A DNA stretch of 64,000 nucleotides from Gautieria morchelliformis (Eukaryota > Basidiomycota > Agaricomycetes > Gomphales > Gomphaceae), in the NCBI GenBank assembly GCA_015179125.1, contig WHVA01000308.1, forward strand, positions 1-64,000, written 5' to 3'. Position numbers and translations under genes: made by a program. Position 1 is the first letter of the stretch. Each line of letters begins with the position of its first letter. Of this stretch, positions 1 to 11,009 are shown in pieces. The notes beneath the pieces are model-generated. The model did no database searches and was not told the origin of the DNA. It saw nothing but the letters and a program-made list of their open reading frames with translations.

Positions 1-1
1 T

Positions 2-130
2 GGTCACGTGACGCGACCGTGTGTCCTGGAGCGCGAGCGGCGCAGCCGCGAGATGAACGCTGGCAGCGGTCACGTGACCCTTGCGACAGCGATACGAGCT
101 GGTCCGTGCACGCAGCGCGCGGTATAAAGG
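2..130 (+). promoter_or_regulatory. Promoter-like region with two CACGTG palindromes and a TATA box
   Basis: GGTCACGTGAC occurs at 2-12 and again at 68-78, and a TATAAA lies at 123-128, about 45 bp after the second palindrome. CACGTG is the classical bHLH (Cbf1/Pho4-type) site. A CT-rich transcribed-looking stretch follows (170-300). The same GGTCACGTGAC core recurs inside the repeat pair at 26.6 and 33.1 kb, so this may be a repeat promoter rather than a host gene promoter. No convincing gene follows. Confidence 0.4.
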
Positions 131-475
131 CCGAACGGTAAGGAGGAACAGGAACCTGCCCAACCGGCGATTCCTCTTTCTGCTGTTGTGCTCTGTCTGC
201 TGTCCTCTGTGTGTGCTGCTCTGTGTGCTGTCTGCTCTGTGTTGCTGTCTCTCTGTCTGCTGGCTGTCTTTGCTCTTGTGCTGGCTATCTATGGCTTTGG
301 CTGGCTTTCTATTGGTAGGTAATATCTTTTTTTAATGCATTGCCATGTATTTTATTTATTTGTGTTGTAATTTTATTGTTCCTTTTTTTTTCATCATATA
401 GTATTGTCACTTTGCATTATATTTTTGTGATTTTTTCAAAATAGATTTAAATAACATCCAAAGACTGCTGAAAAA

Positions 476-1110
476 AATGTATTTTAATATCAATATTTTT
501 CAGGTTTTTTTCGAAAATGACATCAATAAGTTTCCTCTAAAATCAATGACAATAGATTCTGCTTTTAAATGTGGTTTGTTTTATTGTTTTATTTACTGTA
601 AAGCTGCTTACCAGGCACTCCTCTCTGGCTATACTGGTGGCTGGCTTACTATGTGGGCTCTGGGTTTCTCTGTCAGTCTCTGGGCTTCTCTGGCTTTGGC
701 TGGGCATTAATAACAGCTTCTGCTTCAATGTACTGTACTTTTTTGACATTTTTTCGCAGATAGATGTCAATAAATTATCCTGATTTTGAAAATTGACAAC
801 AGCTCCAGTTAAATGTACAGTGCATTTTTTTGACATTTTTCGAAAAATAGATAATCTGACTTGCTAAAATTAATAACACTTCAGCTTACATGTACTGGAC
901 ATTTTTTGACATTTTTTCAAAAATAGATAATCCTGACTTTGCTAAAATTAATGACAGCAGCTGCTTAAATATGGTTCCTTACTATTTGTCTGTATATGTC
1001 ACAAAATAGATATTGATACATGTCCCTGAGTTTGAGAAAAGTAAATGATAAGTAACAGCCTCTGCTTGCTTCACTTTGAAGCCCTTGGGGATATGCTATA
1101 CTGCCATTGG
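476..1110. repeat. Repeat R1, copy a (AT-rich)
   Basis: This segment matches 1467-2030 almost base for base with small indels, so it is one unit of a direct duplication with a period of about 0.9-1.0 kb. It contains internal ~70-bp subrepeats built around TTTTTGACATTTTTC..AAAAATAGATA (near 750, 830, 905). ORFs crossing it have no recognisable domain and shift register between copies, so I do not call a gene. Confidence 0.75.
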
Positions 1111-1345
1111 GAATGTATGCATGGGACACGCGGTATGTGTGGAGACATGCATGTTATGCATGGACAAGCATGCTATGCGTGGGGACACGCATGCTATGCT
1201 TGGAGACACGCATGTTATGCATGGGGACATGTATGCTATGCGTGGGGAACGCATGCTATGCTTGGAGACACACATGTTATGCATGGGGACAATATGCTAT
1301 GCATGGGGACATGCATGCATGTGGGGACACACTATTCTTGGGGAC
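1093..1345. repeat. Minisatellite, GGGGACA-CATGCTATGC type (array 1)
   Basis: About 15 degenerate units of 15-20 bp combining GGGGACA (or GGAGACA) with CATGCTATGC/CATGTTATGC. All frames are open over part of the array only because the unit is low in stop codons; the translations are Met/Cys/His repeats without a domain. Confidence 0.75.
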
Positions 1346-1466
1346 AGACAGGTATCCCACTGAAATGTATTTTAATTTTTTTATTTGGAATTTTATTATT
1401 TTTCACTTTATAATTTGTGAAATTTTTTGAAAATAGATTTAAATAATCCCAAGACTTTGCTGAAAG

Positions 1467-2030
1467 AAATGTATTTTAATATAGATATTTTTCAGGCTTT
1501 TTTCGAAAATAGACATCAATAAGTTCCCTCTAAAATTAATGAGATTCTGCTTTAAATGTGGTTTGTTTTATTGTTTTATTTACTGTAAAGCCACTTACCA
1601 GCCACTCCTCTCTGGCTATACTGGTGGCTGGCTTACTATGGCTTTGGCTGGGCTCTGGGTTTCTCTGTCAGTCTCAGGGCTTCTCTGGCTTTGGCTGGGC
1701 ATTAATAACAGCCTCTGCTTCAATGTACTGTACTTTTTTGACATTTTTTCGCAGATAGATGTCAATAAATTATCCTGACTTTGTGAAAATTGTCAGCTTA
1801 AATGTACAGTGCATTTTTTTGACATTTTTCAAAAATAGATAATCTTGACTCTGCTAAAATTAATAACAACTTCAGCTTAAATGTACTGGACATTTATTTT
1901 GACATTTTTTGAAAAATAGATATTGATACATGTCCCTGAGTTTGCGAAAAGTTAATGATAAGTAACAGCCCCTGCTCGCTTCACTTTGAAGCCCTTGGGG
2001 ATATGCTACACATGCCATTGGGACATGCTA
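1467..2030. repeat. Repeat R1, copy b (AT-rich)
   Basis: Second copy of the 476-1110 segment, again ending at the start of a GGGGACA minisatellite. It is shorter because one ~70-bp subrepeat present in copy a (near 905-1015) is missing or collapsed. The pair plus the following minisatellites forms a higher-order tandem repeat. Confidence 0.75.
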
Positions 2031-2690
2031 TGCATGCTATACTTGAGGGGCATGCTACACACACTAACATGCATGCTATGCATGGGGATGTGCACACTAT
2101 ATGTGGGGACACACTATGCTTGGGGGACACAGTACAAACATGGGACACACTACAGGGGAAAACACTACAAACAAGGGACATTCTACACATGCTATACTTG
2201 GGGGACACACTACAAACAAAGGACATGCTATGCACACTATACTTGGGGGACATGTTACGCATTGGGGACACACTTTGCACACTATACTTGAGGGAGATGC
2301 TACACACACTACATGTAGGGACATGCTACACATGTGGACACACTATGCATGGGGGACACACATGCTATAATTTAGGGACACACTATGTTTGGGCACATGC
2401 TACAAACCAGGGACATGCTACACACAAAATACTTGAGGGACATGTTATGCATGTGGGACATGCCATGCACACTGTACTGCATGTGGGGACACACTACATA
2501 TGGAGACATGCTACATGTGGAGACACACTACGCACACTATGCTTGGGGACACACTACGTGTGGGGACATGCCACATGTGAGGACATGCTACATGTGAGGA
2601 TGCAATACGTGTGAGGACAGATAAAGTGTGATGACACACTACAGGCAAGGAGACACTACATGTGAGGTAGGGGATATGAGACATGGGAGA
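2000..2690. repeat. Minisatellite, GGGGACA-CACTATGC type (array 2)
   Basis: A longer and more diverged relative of the array at 1093-1345, with units such as GGGGGACACACTACAAAC, GGGACATGCTAC and ATACTTG spacers. The unit drifts along the array (towards TGTGGGGACATGC and GTGAGGACA at the right end), as expected of an old array grown by local duplication. Confidence 0.7.
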
Positions 2691-2709
2691 AATGTGGAGA
2701 GTCATTACC

Positions 2710-3399
2710 TGTTATGTATCAGGTTTGGATCTAAAGGGACTGCAGCTTCAACTTATATGTTGCACCCCCAACTATCATCCTAAGTATTTTTGAGATCTGA
2801 GATTGGAAGTTGGAAGAGGTTGAGTATTGTAACTGAAGTAGTAAGGGTTCAAGAATTGAGTTAAGTTGGATATCAGAAATCAAGTTGGAAGGCAGAGGTC
2901 AGAGAGACAGAGGCCTTGCAAGTACTCGCTGTGCTAAGAACAGGAAACAGCGCAAAGGGAGTCACATATCATAGTCAATTATCTGATTGCAGAACAGAGG
3001 CATACATGACTGGGTTTTATACAAAGAGCTGAGACAACATGTCAGAAGGTAGAGGTAAGCAATTCCAGTGCAAGCAAAAGTGACTAGGATAAATGGAGTA
3101 AGTAACTAATACGGAACAAGAGGAACTACAAGGGGGTGCCGGGTAGAACTAAGAACAATCAATAGGCAAAAGAACAAGGGGAATGTGGGTCTAATTGATA
3201 GTGGAACAAATGGATCTCCTGATGCTCCAGACTTGCTATGCTAAGGGTCAAGTAGGGAAGGCCGGTGAATAGAGTCAAAAGGGGAAGTATGTGAATAGTA
3301 AAGAACAAGGGGATCAAAAGGTCAAAGTGTGGACGTTGCAGAATAGAGCCAGAGGAGGCATGGAGGTACCAGAGTTGGTCAAGCAGCATGGTCATAACA
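2710..3399 (-). mobile_element. Solo LTR, family C, target duplication TTACC
   Basis: A 690-bp segment with 7-bp terminal inverted repeats TGTTATG...CATAACA, flanked by the perfect 5-bp direct repeat TTACC (2705-2709 and 3400-3404). TG...CA ends with a 5-bp duplication are the signature of LTR insertion. No gag-pol lies next to it, so it is a solo LTR left by LTR-LTR recombination. Strand is uncertain; I give the orientation that places a possible TATA (TTTTATAC on the + strand near 3015) on the minus side only tentatively. Confidence 0.8.
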
Positions 3400-3483
3400 T
3401 TACCTACCTTGATGTGTTACTTAGAGCTACTTTCAATCAATAAGATGTGTTTTACTTATCTGAAAGAAATTTTCTTATCAGAA

Positions 3484-3569
3484 TGTGTTTGACTTATCCC
3501 AAGTTTGATTTACGCAAGGTGTTTGACCTTGCTGATGTGTTTGACCTTACCGAGGCGTTTGACTTGCAC
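3484..3569. repeat. Short tandem repeat, GTGTTTGACCTT unit
   Basis: Four copies of a unit centred on (T/G)G(T/C)GTTTGAC(C/T)TT; the last three are 18 bp apart (about 3520, 3538, 3556). It lies directly before the hairpin at 3571, inside the presumed Helitron 3' region. Confidence 0.6.
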
Positions 3570-3570
3570 C

Positions 3571-3598
3571 CCCGCGCGAAGCGCGGGTATCCACCTAG
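3571..3598 (+). mobile_element. Helitron-like 3' terminus (hairpin + CTAG)
   Basis: A 7-bp perfect stem CCCGCGC-GAA-GCGCGGG (3571-3587) is followed by 7 nt and CTAG (3595-3598), and the next base is T. A GC hairpin a few bases before a CTRR end, inserted between A and T, is the known 3' signature of Helitrons. The sequence to the right resumes in a gypsy reverse transcriptase exactly inside the conserved AFRTR|Y segment (minus strand), where the target would read A|T. The 5' TC end is not identified and may lie outside the window. Confidence 0.55.
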
Positions 3599-4740
3599 TC
3601 TTGTACGAAAAGCAGTTTTCCATTCTTCTCCAGGAGCTATGCGAACATTGTTGTAGCCCGCTCGAAGGTCAATTTTGGAAAAGATAGTAGCTTTGCGTAG
3701 GCGATCAATGAGATTTCCAACAAGGGGAAGGGGATATCGGTTCTTCTTGGTGACCCGGTTGAGCCCTCTGTAGTCCACACAAAGGCGAAGTGATCCATCC
3801 TTCTTTTTGGCAAAGAGAATGGGGGCTCCTGCAGGGGAACTTGATGACCGAATGAAGCCTTTCTGAAGATTCTCATCAAGGTTCTCTTTGAGTGCCTTTA
3901 GTTCAACTTCAGAGAGGGAGTAGATGGGGCCATATGGGGGCGATTTTCCCTCTTCTAAAGGAATGGAGTGATCAAAAGGACGATGTGGTGGGAGAGTTTC
4001 TGCCTGTTCTCTGGAAAAGACGTCTGCAAAATCTCGGTACTCTTCAGGTACAACACGTTCCAAGAGTTCCTTTTCCTCAGTGGGAAGGGGAATGTCATAC
4101 AAGGCAGTGGTGGGAGCAGGTTGTCCTGTGGCACGAAGAGAAGAGGTGGGGCTTGAATAGGGAGCCATGTAAAAGGAAAAGCAAGGGATTCCCTGTTTGC
4201 AAAGCTTGTGGAATGCTGCAGTGCCAATAAGGGAAATCTTGGGAGGAAACCGACTAGGAGATGTTGGTGTATGAATTTCTGAACTGAAAAAGGGAAGAGA
4301 GTCATCCATAGATATAGAAAATGAAGGGTCCAGGAGTGAGCTAGTGTCACATGAGGAGGCTGGAAAGCTAATGTTGCAGAAGGGGTGAGGTGAGCTAATG
4401 TCACTTGGGAGATGTGGTGAGCTAATGTCACCCGAGGGATGTAGTGAGCTAATGTCACCCGAGGGATGTGGTGAGCTAATGTCACCCGAGGGATGTGGCG
4501 AGCTAATGTCACCAGAACAATGCGGCAAGCTAGTGTCACTGAAATGCTGTGCAATGTATTCAATGGCAGGATCATCCTCCTTCGTAGGCTTAAGGGCCTC
4601 TGGAGGTTGACTGAGAAGTCCAGTCGAAATAGGTCCAATAGTTGCAAAAGCTGCAGAGGCATGTGGTGGGCAGTGGCTCGAAGAGGGGTTCAGCAGGTAG
4701 ATTCACCACGAATATATGGTGCAGCTGTCCATAGAAACAT
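3599..4740 (-). pseudogene. Ty3/gypsy pol fragment (protease-RT linker and start of RT)
   Basis: The minus-strand ORF (about 4528 down to 3599) encodes the linker before a gypsy reverse transcriptase and the first third of the RT. Visible family motifs in order are [11 protein letters not shown], then [55 protein letters not shown] and [10 protein letters not shown] with the first catalytic Asp, ending at [10 protein letters not shown]. The RT is then cut by the Helitron-like terminus, so the YxDD motif, RNase H and integrase are absent. Upstream (4388-4540) the frame carries a 27-bp minisatellite. Related but more diverged sequence lies at 58.4 kb. It cannot encode a working polymerase. Confidence 0.85.
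4388..4540 (-). repeat. In-frame 27-bp minisatellite in the gypsy linker
   Basis: Five to six copies of a 27-bp unit (minus-strand translation S-P-H-P-S-G-D-I-S). Because 27 is a multiple of three, the array expands without breaking the frame. It lies between the upstream, protease-side region and the RT of the gypsy fragment, a region usually tolerant of length change. Confidence 0.75.
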
Positions 4741-4923
4741 CAGGTTTTGAATAGCAAAGGTCACTTTGGTTTGTTGGAATGAATGTTGACAAGTAGATCA
4801 ACTAATTCGTATAAACATCAATTAGACAACAATAAAAAAGGTGATACGAGAGATACTTACTCGAATGAAAGACTGGTCTCAGCCTGTGATCATCATTCTG
4901 GCAGTACTCATTTGGATGCAATT

Positions 4924-5972
4924 TGTCAGAACCGTCCACACCAGGCGTAAGATCCCAATGTTGAAGACCCTGCACTAAAAAGGGGTGCCTGTTCTGGTTG
5001 GTCGAAAGAGATAAGAAGAAGGACAAGTCTGAAGTAGACAAGCCTCGAAGTAAGATATTGAGAGAAGAGAGACGATAGAGTGAGCAAGGTATCCTCAAGT
5101 GCTTAAGGGCACAGGAGACGGTGTAACGTATATGATAACCAAACTAGCGAAATACATGGAGCAAGCTCTGGTATTTATCTACCCTGGAAAAGGGGGATGA
5201 GTCAGAAGAGAATAGGAGGGATGAGTCACCGTGAGTCAGAATGAGTCAGAACGAGTCAGAGTGAGTCAGGTGAGTCATGAAGAGGAGTCAGGACAATAAA
5301 GCTGATATGGTACACAATAGGGGAACCGAGTCATGATGAGTCAATGAAAACAAGAAGAGTGAGTCATGAGGGATACTGGTAAATCAAGAGTGACTCATGG
5401 AGACAATAATGAGTCGTCCTAACCCTGAGCCAACCAACAATCCGGAACCACACATCTCTGCTCCAGACACACAGCCTCTGAGGCAATGCTTGAATTTCCA
5501 AGTCAATCGAAGGGGGTGGTGTAGGGTTAGGTGGTTGAGAGGGTTGGAAATGATTGAAACAATATGGGTCATAGCTGGTGCTAACCCCGCTTTCCAATAT
5601 CTGAATCTCTACACTTCTCTTGCCCTCATGCACAAAGGGAATATAGTGCATAGGCATGTCAACTCGTCCTGAGGAAGGGTCGAAGAAGAGTTCATGGGGA
5701 TCAAGGCTTCCCCAATCCATGCTGTCGGCACTCATCCTGCCAGATCGTCACCTGGTGTGGACTGGTGATGGTGCCTGAATGCTTGGCGACATCTGCATAG
5801 GGAATGATGGCGTAGGCGCACGTGTGGGAGTGGCAGTGAAGCACATGGCACTGGAGGTGATGGCTCAACTTGGGGTATGAAGATGTGATGGCAGTGGTCT
5901 GATGAGACGATTGGGGGAAAAGATTCCGTGTAAGCGCTCAGTGCAGTAGGTGAAATAAACCGGTTCATGACA
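4924..5972 (-). mobile_element. Solo LTR-A1, target duplication CAATT
   Basis: A 1049-bp LTR whose minus-strand reading begins TGTCATGAACC and ends GGTTCTGACA, flanked by the perfect 5-bp repeat CAATT (4919-4923, 5973-5977). It is nearly identical to the plus-strand copy at 22111-23160; I count only a handful of differences, including a 1-nt indel near 5425. ORFs inside (for example 5364-5735 and 5732-5998, minus) also occur in the other LTR copy and are LTR sequence, not host genes. A TGACTCA array lies at about 5190-5400, with a TATA-like GATAAATA just downstream on the minus strand. Confidence 0.93.
5190..5400 (-). promoter_or_regulatory. TGACTCA array in LTR-A1 U3
   Basis: The plus strand reads repeated TGAGTCA/TGAGTCC/GAGTCAG blocks about every 10 bp (at least eight full TGACTCA on the minus strand). 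TGACTCA is the binding site of Gcn4/AP-1 bZIP factors. The same array is present in LTR-A2 (22685-22890). The TATA-like GATAAATA follows within about 25 bp in the LTR's transcription direction. Confidence 0.6.
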
Positions 5973-5977
5973 CAATT

Positions 5978-7303
5978 GCCACCATCACCCATACACACCT
6001 TGCCCCAGCTTTTGACCTCAGCAGAACTTCAAGGATGGAGCTCCATGGCTTCAGGAATTGGGTTGCCAGGTGAACCGCTATCTGACGATAGATCTGGGCA
6101 GTTGGCACATATTTGATGATGTGTGGGAAATAGAATAGAAAGCAGGTCTGGATACAATTTAGTGTAGATGTGCAAGATATTATTATAATGCACTTACAAC
6201 CAGAAGATGTGCTCCTCACTACTTCCTTCAGACACTTCATCTGAAAAATCCACATATCCTCCAGACTTGGAGAAAAACCCAATGCCGAACCCCCCAAGCC
6301 TGAGGCCAGCAGCAGCATGCACCACACCTGCACCCTCTACCAAACCACCTCTGCCCTCATGCTCCTCCGCAAAACCCTCTTTGCCACCTTTGCCAACCAC
6401 CCTCCCTCCACCTCCTCACCACTGACCCTGCATGTGCCTACTTCTCCAGCATGTCACCCTCACATCCCTTACCATTACCACACTGTGTTCAGCATGATAG
6501 GACATGAGCTGACACTGCAGGATGGCGGTGTGCACGGTGCGGATGCGTAGGACATTGTGTGTGCCATGCTCATGTCGTGGCTGAGTGTAGCGTCTGTGAA
6601 AGGAAGCGGTATCAGACTCATTACTAACCCCAATCCCTTTCAGACATCAACACGGCGGTGTATTGCACATGGGGGTAGAGTCAAACATAGAAAAGGATGA
6701 CACCAACTCATTTGCACACTCACACGTGGCTCATGTCGTGTCAGACAGGCTGTGATGCAGCTGCTGGTATGTGAGCGGGCGTGATGGGAATGGGTGTTTG
6801 AGGCTGGCTGAGGTGACGACGTTCCGGAAGTGGATGTTCAGGTGGTGAGGGACTATAGCTGCAGGGAATCTATATAAGATGAGGAATGGGCAAACTAGAT
6901 GTAAATTGCTTCACGTAGCGATTCAAGCAGGTGTGAGGGTATATTATAGAAGATGGCACTTCATCCATTGGAGATGGTGGAGGCAACAGGGTGAGGGAGG
7001 GATGTGGATAAAGCACAGAGGGATGAGGTGTTAACACTGTGAGTCATACTGTAGTTCAGATCTACCAGGGCCAAACTCAAGTTTCGGGGCAGAGGGCTTG
7101 GCTTCAACCTCATGGGTTGCACCCACTCAGTGTTCCGCCCTAATTTTGGGAACAGTCTTGGCTATAAACCGAGGATCAGATCAATATCAAGCAGAGGGGT
7201 CTAGTGTATGAGAAGCTAAGTTGATATCTGAACTGAGGAACTATGGTACATGGACTGGGGGTCTATATAGTAAAGTAGTGTGCAGGGTCAAGAGGGATCA
7301 ATG
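5978..7303. other. No recognised gene
   Basis: I see no domain-bearing ORF. Antisense ORFs at 5965-6550 are short, proline/glycine-rich by composition and unsupported. The stretch carries no long repeat with the rest of the window. Confidence 0.4.
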
Positions 7304-8187
7304 TGTCAAGATTGGATTTTAGGTGTTTATATTGTGTATTAGTGAACACAGTGAATGCTGGAACAGCTTCTGCAATGAAGTGTGTAGTTCAGAAAATAAG
7401 GTGAAGCCAATAAATGTTTAGAAGGTAAGAGGGCTACCCAAACGGGGCTCGCCCTATCTACAGTCGTAGCGAAATAGCCTGGGATACTTGATGATGTAAT
7501 GTACAAGGTCTCACGGAAAGGTTGTCTAGTAGTAACAATCCTTTCACCGGCGAAGGTGCTCCTTCAGAGCCCTTTGATCACAGCACCAACAATGGGATGA
7601 AGACTAAAGTAGTGAAGGTGAAGTATGGAAACTCACCAGTGGCGCTTAAGTCCTCCTCTGATCTAAGATAGTGGTCTATAGAAGAGGGCTCAAGATGATA
7701 GTCACAGTGAGGTCAAGTTGTGCACAAGATAGACATATGATAATTGAACTGCAGAATATACATGCAAATGTAAACTACTTATACCGAATGCTCATATGAT
7801 ATCAGTGAATAGGAAAGAGGCCGTTGTGAGTCAGGGTTGGATAGGGGCATGCAGTCAAGATACAAATAGATGAAACACATATGCAATGGAGGAAAGGAGG
7901 AGTGTGAACATTAAACAATGGGGGGAGAGAGGACAAAGGTACCTATGTAAGAAAACACACCTTGAGACCACCCAAAGGGGTTGAGTTTGGAAGATGATGG
8001 GGCCAGTGATGAACCATCACACCAGGTAAAGGATGCCAATCGTGTTTGATGGCATGCCTGCTGGCGAATGATGTGAGTAGTGAATGGCCGTTGGGCAAAT
8101 TCAGCGAAGGGCGAATGGAGTGAACATAGAGGTGGAGTGGCAAAAGGGGGAATGAGGATAGCTGGATACAAGAAATAAATGAGTCAT
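7304..8187 (-). mobile_element. LTR-B2, 5'-eroded LTR copy
   Basis: Inverted relative of the solo LTR at 39172-40137. The minus-strand 3' end is intact (…CCAATCTTGACA, plus-strand TGTCAAG at 7304) and homology runs to GAGTCAT at 8187, where the first bases of the LTR (TGTCA) are replaced by unrelated sequence. No matching target duplication could be found. It is about 80 bp shorter than LTR-B1 through internal deletions and is clearly more diverged than the LTR-A pair. Confidence 0.8.
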
Positions 8188-8539
8188 TATTTATATCCCA
8201 ACAATAAAATCGCCAGATACTTTCACCCTCTTCTTTTCTATAATCTAAGAATAAAATAGGTGAAGCTACATATAATAACAAGTTGCGATCATCTGTCCTT
8301 CCTACTGTCATGGCTGCTTGCCTGTCATGCATAGTTTCACACTTGCCTATTCATTCAGGCTCATTATCCTCATCTGACATCCAGTTGATGTGCAAGACAG
8401 CTGATGGATAGAAGCCATAATTCACTACAAATTGGGGAACTGTGGCCAGTTGCCATCCCATTTTCTGTCTACATGTGAGTCATTCATCTCAGCTCCAAAT
8501 GTCAGAGCCACTCACATCCTCTCACCCACGCCTGCTGTG

Positions 8540-10060
8540 ATGGGCAACTTTCTGGTTAGTTTCTTCCATCTTATTCTTGATGTTATCTGTCTGTGCCTGA
8601 TATTTTGTAATGTAGCCCCCTGGAATGGTCATCTTGGTAAAATCATAGGGCAAAGTGCGCTTGAACAGGACAGAAGAGTACAGCTCAAGGACAATGTCAG
8701 GTGGATTATCCTGATGTGAAGGTGAGCTGACACAACAGAGTGATGCTTGAGCATATAACTTACATTTATTTCATGCACTCTGAGATTGGCCATTTTCCTA
8801 AGTATGGCGCTTTAGTTCAATGTCCCACATGTTCAGTGAAGTCAGGTGTCATTAGCTCCATGCCACTGTCATCTAACTGGGAATCAGCTCCAGGTTCAAG
8901 AGGATCTGGCAAAGGAATTGGTTCAGCATATTTTTTCCACATAACCCATATTCCAGTGAGGTCCTTGAAGATCCTACATACAATATTGTTCATAATGTTC
9001 ATTTAATGTAAGCAACTCCATCATAAGCATACTCACCTGCAACGTGCTCTTAAGCTCTTTTTCCTGCTTGTTAGGTCCTTCAACTCATTTAGGTGAGAAG
9101 ATGACCGTTGTCGTGATTCGATGTCAGCACCACCTCACTGCCTTTCCTGCCACTAATGCACTTCAAGGATCATCCCCTTTGGGGGAGCTGTGATTGCCTA
9201 CCTTTGGCTTGCATTGGAGAACCACCAGCTTCATCATTCAATTCATCTACAGGGCGCAACCTGTTTACAAAGCCACATGTGTTGGTGTGACGCACCTCCT
9301 ACCACCACATCCAGTTCACGTACATTTGCCTTCAAAGCTCCAGCAAGATCTATTTCCACCCAAGCACCAGTACTAGGTATGGCCGGTGAGGTAAGCGGCT
9401 GCCTTGCTTTGAAGATAATCCTGGGGCAACTCACTTAATGGAGAGTTAATTCAAAGGGCCATCAATACTGGACAAGCAACAGAGAGTAATAGAGACCAGA
9501 CGCCGTTCTCATAGTCACACCTACCCTCCCATCTTTGATCTTTGCAAGGCCATGTGCGTCACGATGGCCTATCCATACGTTATTAGCAACATGCACATTT
9601 TGAGAAGCTGAAAATGACATCAACAAAGGTGAGTGAGGTCTTAACAGTGCGATCATACCATAAGTTATAGCATGATTTGGAGGTTTCTTAGCAGTCTTAG
9701 CAGAAGTGCCGCTGACTAAGAGAGAGGTAACAAGTGCATCATATTAGTTTATTGATATTGGTTCATGTGTCACTTACCAGATACACTAGTGGGTTTAGAA
9801 GGAACAGGCTTCGGTCTTGCAGTTTCTTCCTCCATTGGGGTGGCATGGGCTTTTTTTGTCGGAAGAAGTTTAGAAGGGCTGGTTAGGTTATAATCACTCT
9901 TGGGCTCGGTGTCAGATTCCTCTCCAGTGAGGTGCTCGTTCCAGCAGGCTTCATGTGCATCCACTGTTAGCCTGTACCAGTTGCAGTGCAGCATGGCACT
10001 CTTCAGGGATGGTGGGGGGTTGCCATATGGGTCGGGTGGGAAGGGATTACTTCCCCGCAT
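8540..10060 (-). CDS. Possible multi-exon gene, unidentified
   Basis: Several minus-strand open segments separated by possible short introns have plausible amino-acid composition: 9770-10060 (acidic linker, starts near MRGSNPFPPDPYG), 9462-9656, 9243-9434, 8817-9002 (contains WVMWKKYAEPIPLPDP) and 8545-8715 (contains LPYDFTKMTIPGGYITKYQ). I do not recognise the family. The segments could be one broken gene or unrelated pieces. There is no obvious start context. Its right side is ordinary intergenic sequence; its left side lies next to LTR-B2, so loss of an end by insertion is possible. Boundaries are approximate and the strand call rests only on which frames stay open. Confidence 0.25.
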
Positions 10061-11009
10061 GACCTCTAGTGGCAGTGGTGCAGGTGCAGTACTGCAAGGT
10101 AAAGGATTAATGGTTTGTTATGAACTTTTTTTTTTTTCTCAATGACACAGTGCATTTATATTACATGATGACACATCACGTGTATATGTATGCGGGAATT
10201 TGTACTCTAATTAGTACACTTTGAAGCACATTCTGGCCATGATGAAAAGGGCTGCGTGTATCTGTACTAAGGTAAATGGGTTGCGAGTATAGTGTTTGCG
10301 TGTGTAGGCTTGGTGTGACTTGGATCTGAATAGGTGTGTGGCCCATAGGATGAGGAATTCATGAGTTCACACTATAGAATACATGTTTTTTCTGAAGTGA
10401 CAATCAAAAGCAAAATTTTTAGCGCATCCATGGATTATTACAGAAAGATCGCATTTTTGGATCTATTTACCGTCGATGAACTCAGAGTATTGCCGAACGC
10501 CCGCAGTAACTCAGCTATTTGAGCATATTCGGACTACAAATACTAAGCCACAAAACGCGGTGAGTACCCATGCAGCCCTGGCCCCGCGCTCCGACGCAAC
10601 GCGTCCGATACGGCTCAAACCGCATTCCACAAACAGTACGCTGCAACAGAACTGTGAATCAGTTGGAACTTCTTCCCACCATCGCAGGGGTTTCTCACTA
10701 GACTAGCCTCGGCGGAGTGAAAACAACCAAAACCAACATCGCTCTGACATGGAAGGTTCACAATTGACAGTTTGTTCCAAGGAGTCACTCGGTGAGCGGA
10801 TAAATAGTTAAGAGTAAAGGGAGTACCTAGGAGGATAACAATCCCACTCCGGCTTACGCTTGCAACCTTGGATTTAGGGAAGACGGCTCTAGATTGATCA
10901 AAATCTTGCTGATATTTATTGCTGATTACTGTACGACGCTGTAAAGTACTTGCTGAGAGCCGAATTTCAATAGGATCGCGGATAAATCACAACCACATCC
11001 ATGAAGCAC
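10061..11009. other. No recognised gene
   Basis: Only short ORFs (for example 10476-10706 +) without motifs. This is the 3' side of the FAD monooxygenase gene and may hold its terminator, but no distinct poly(A) signal stands out. Confidence 0.4.

Noticed and set aside
1093..2690. Repeat arrays that might be taken for CRISPR
   Set aside because: Units are 15-20 bp, degenerate and lack regular unique spacers; the genome is eukaryotic.
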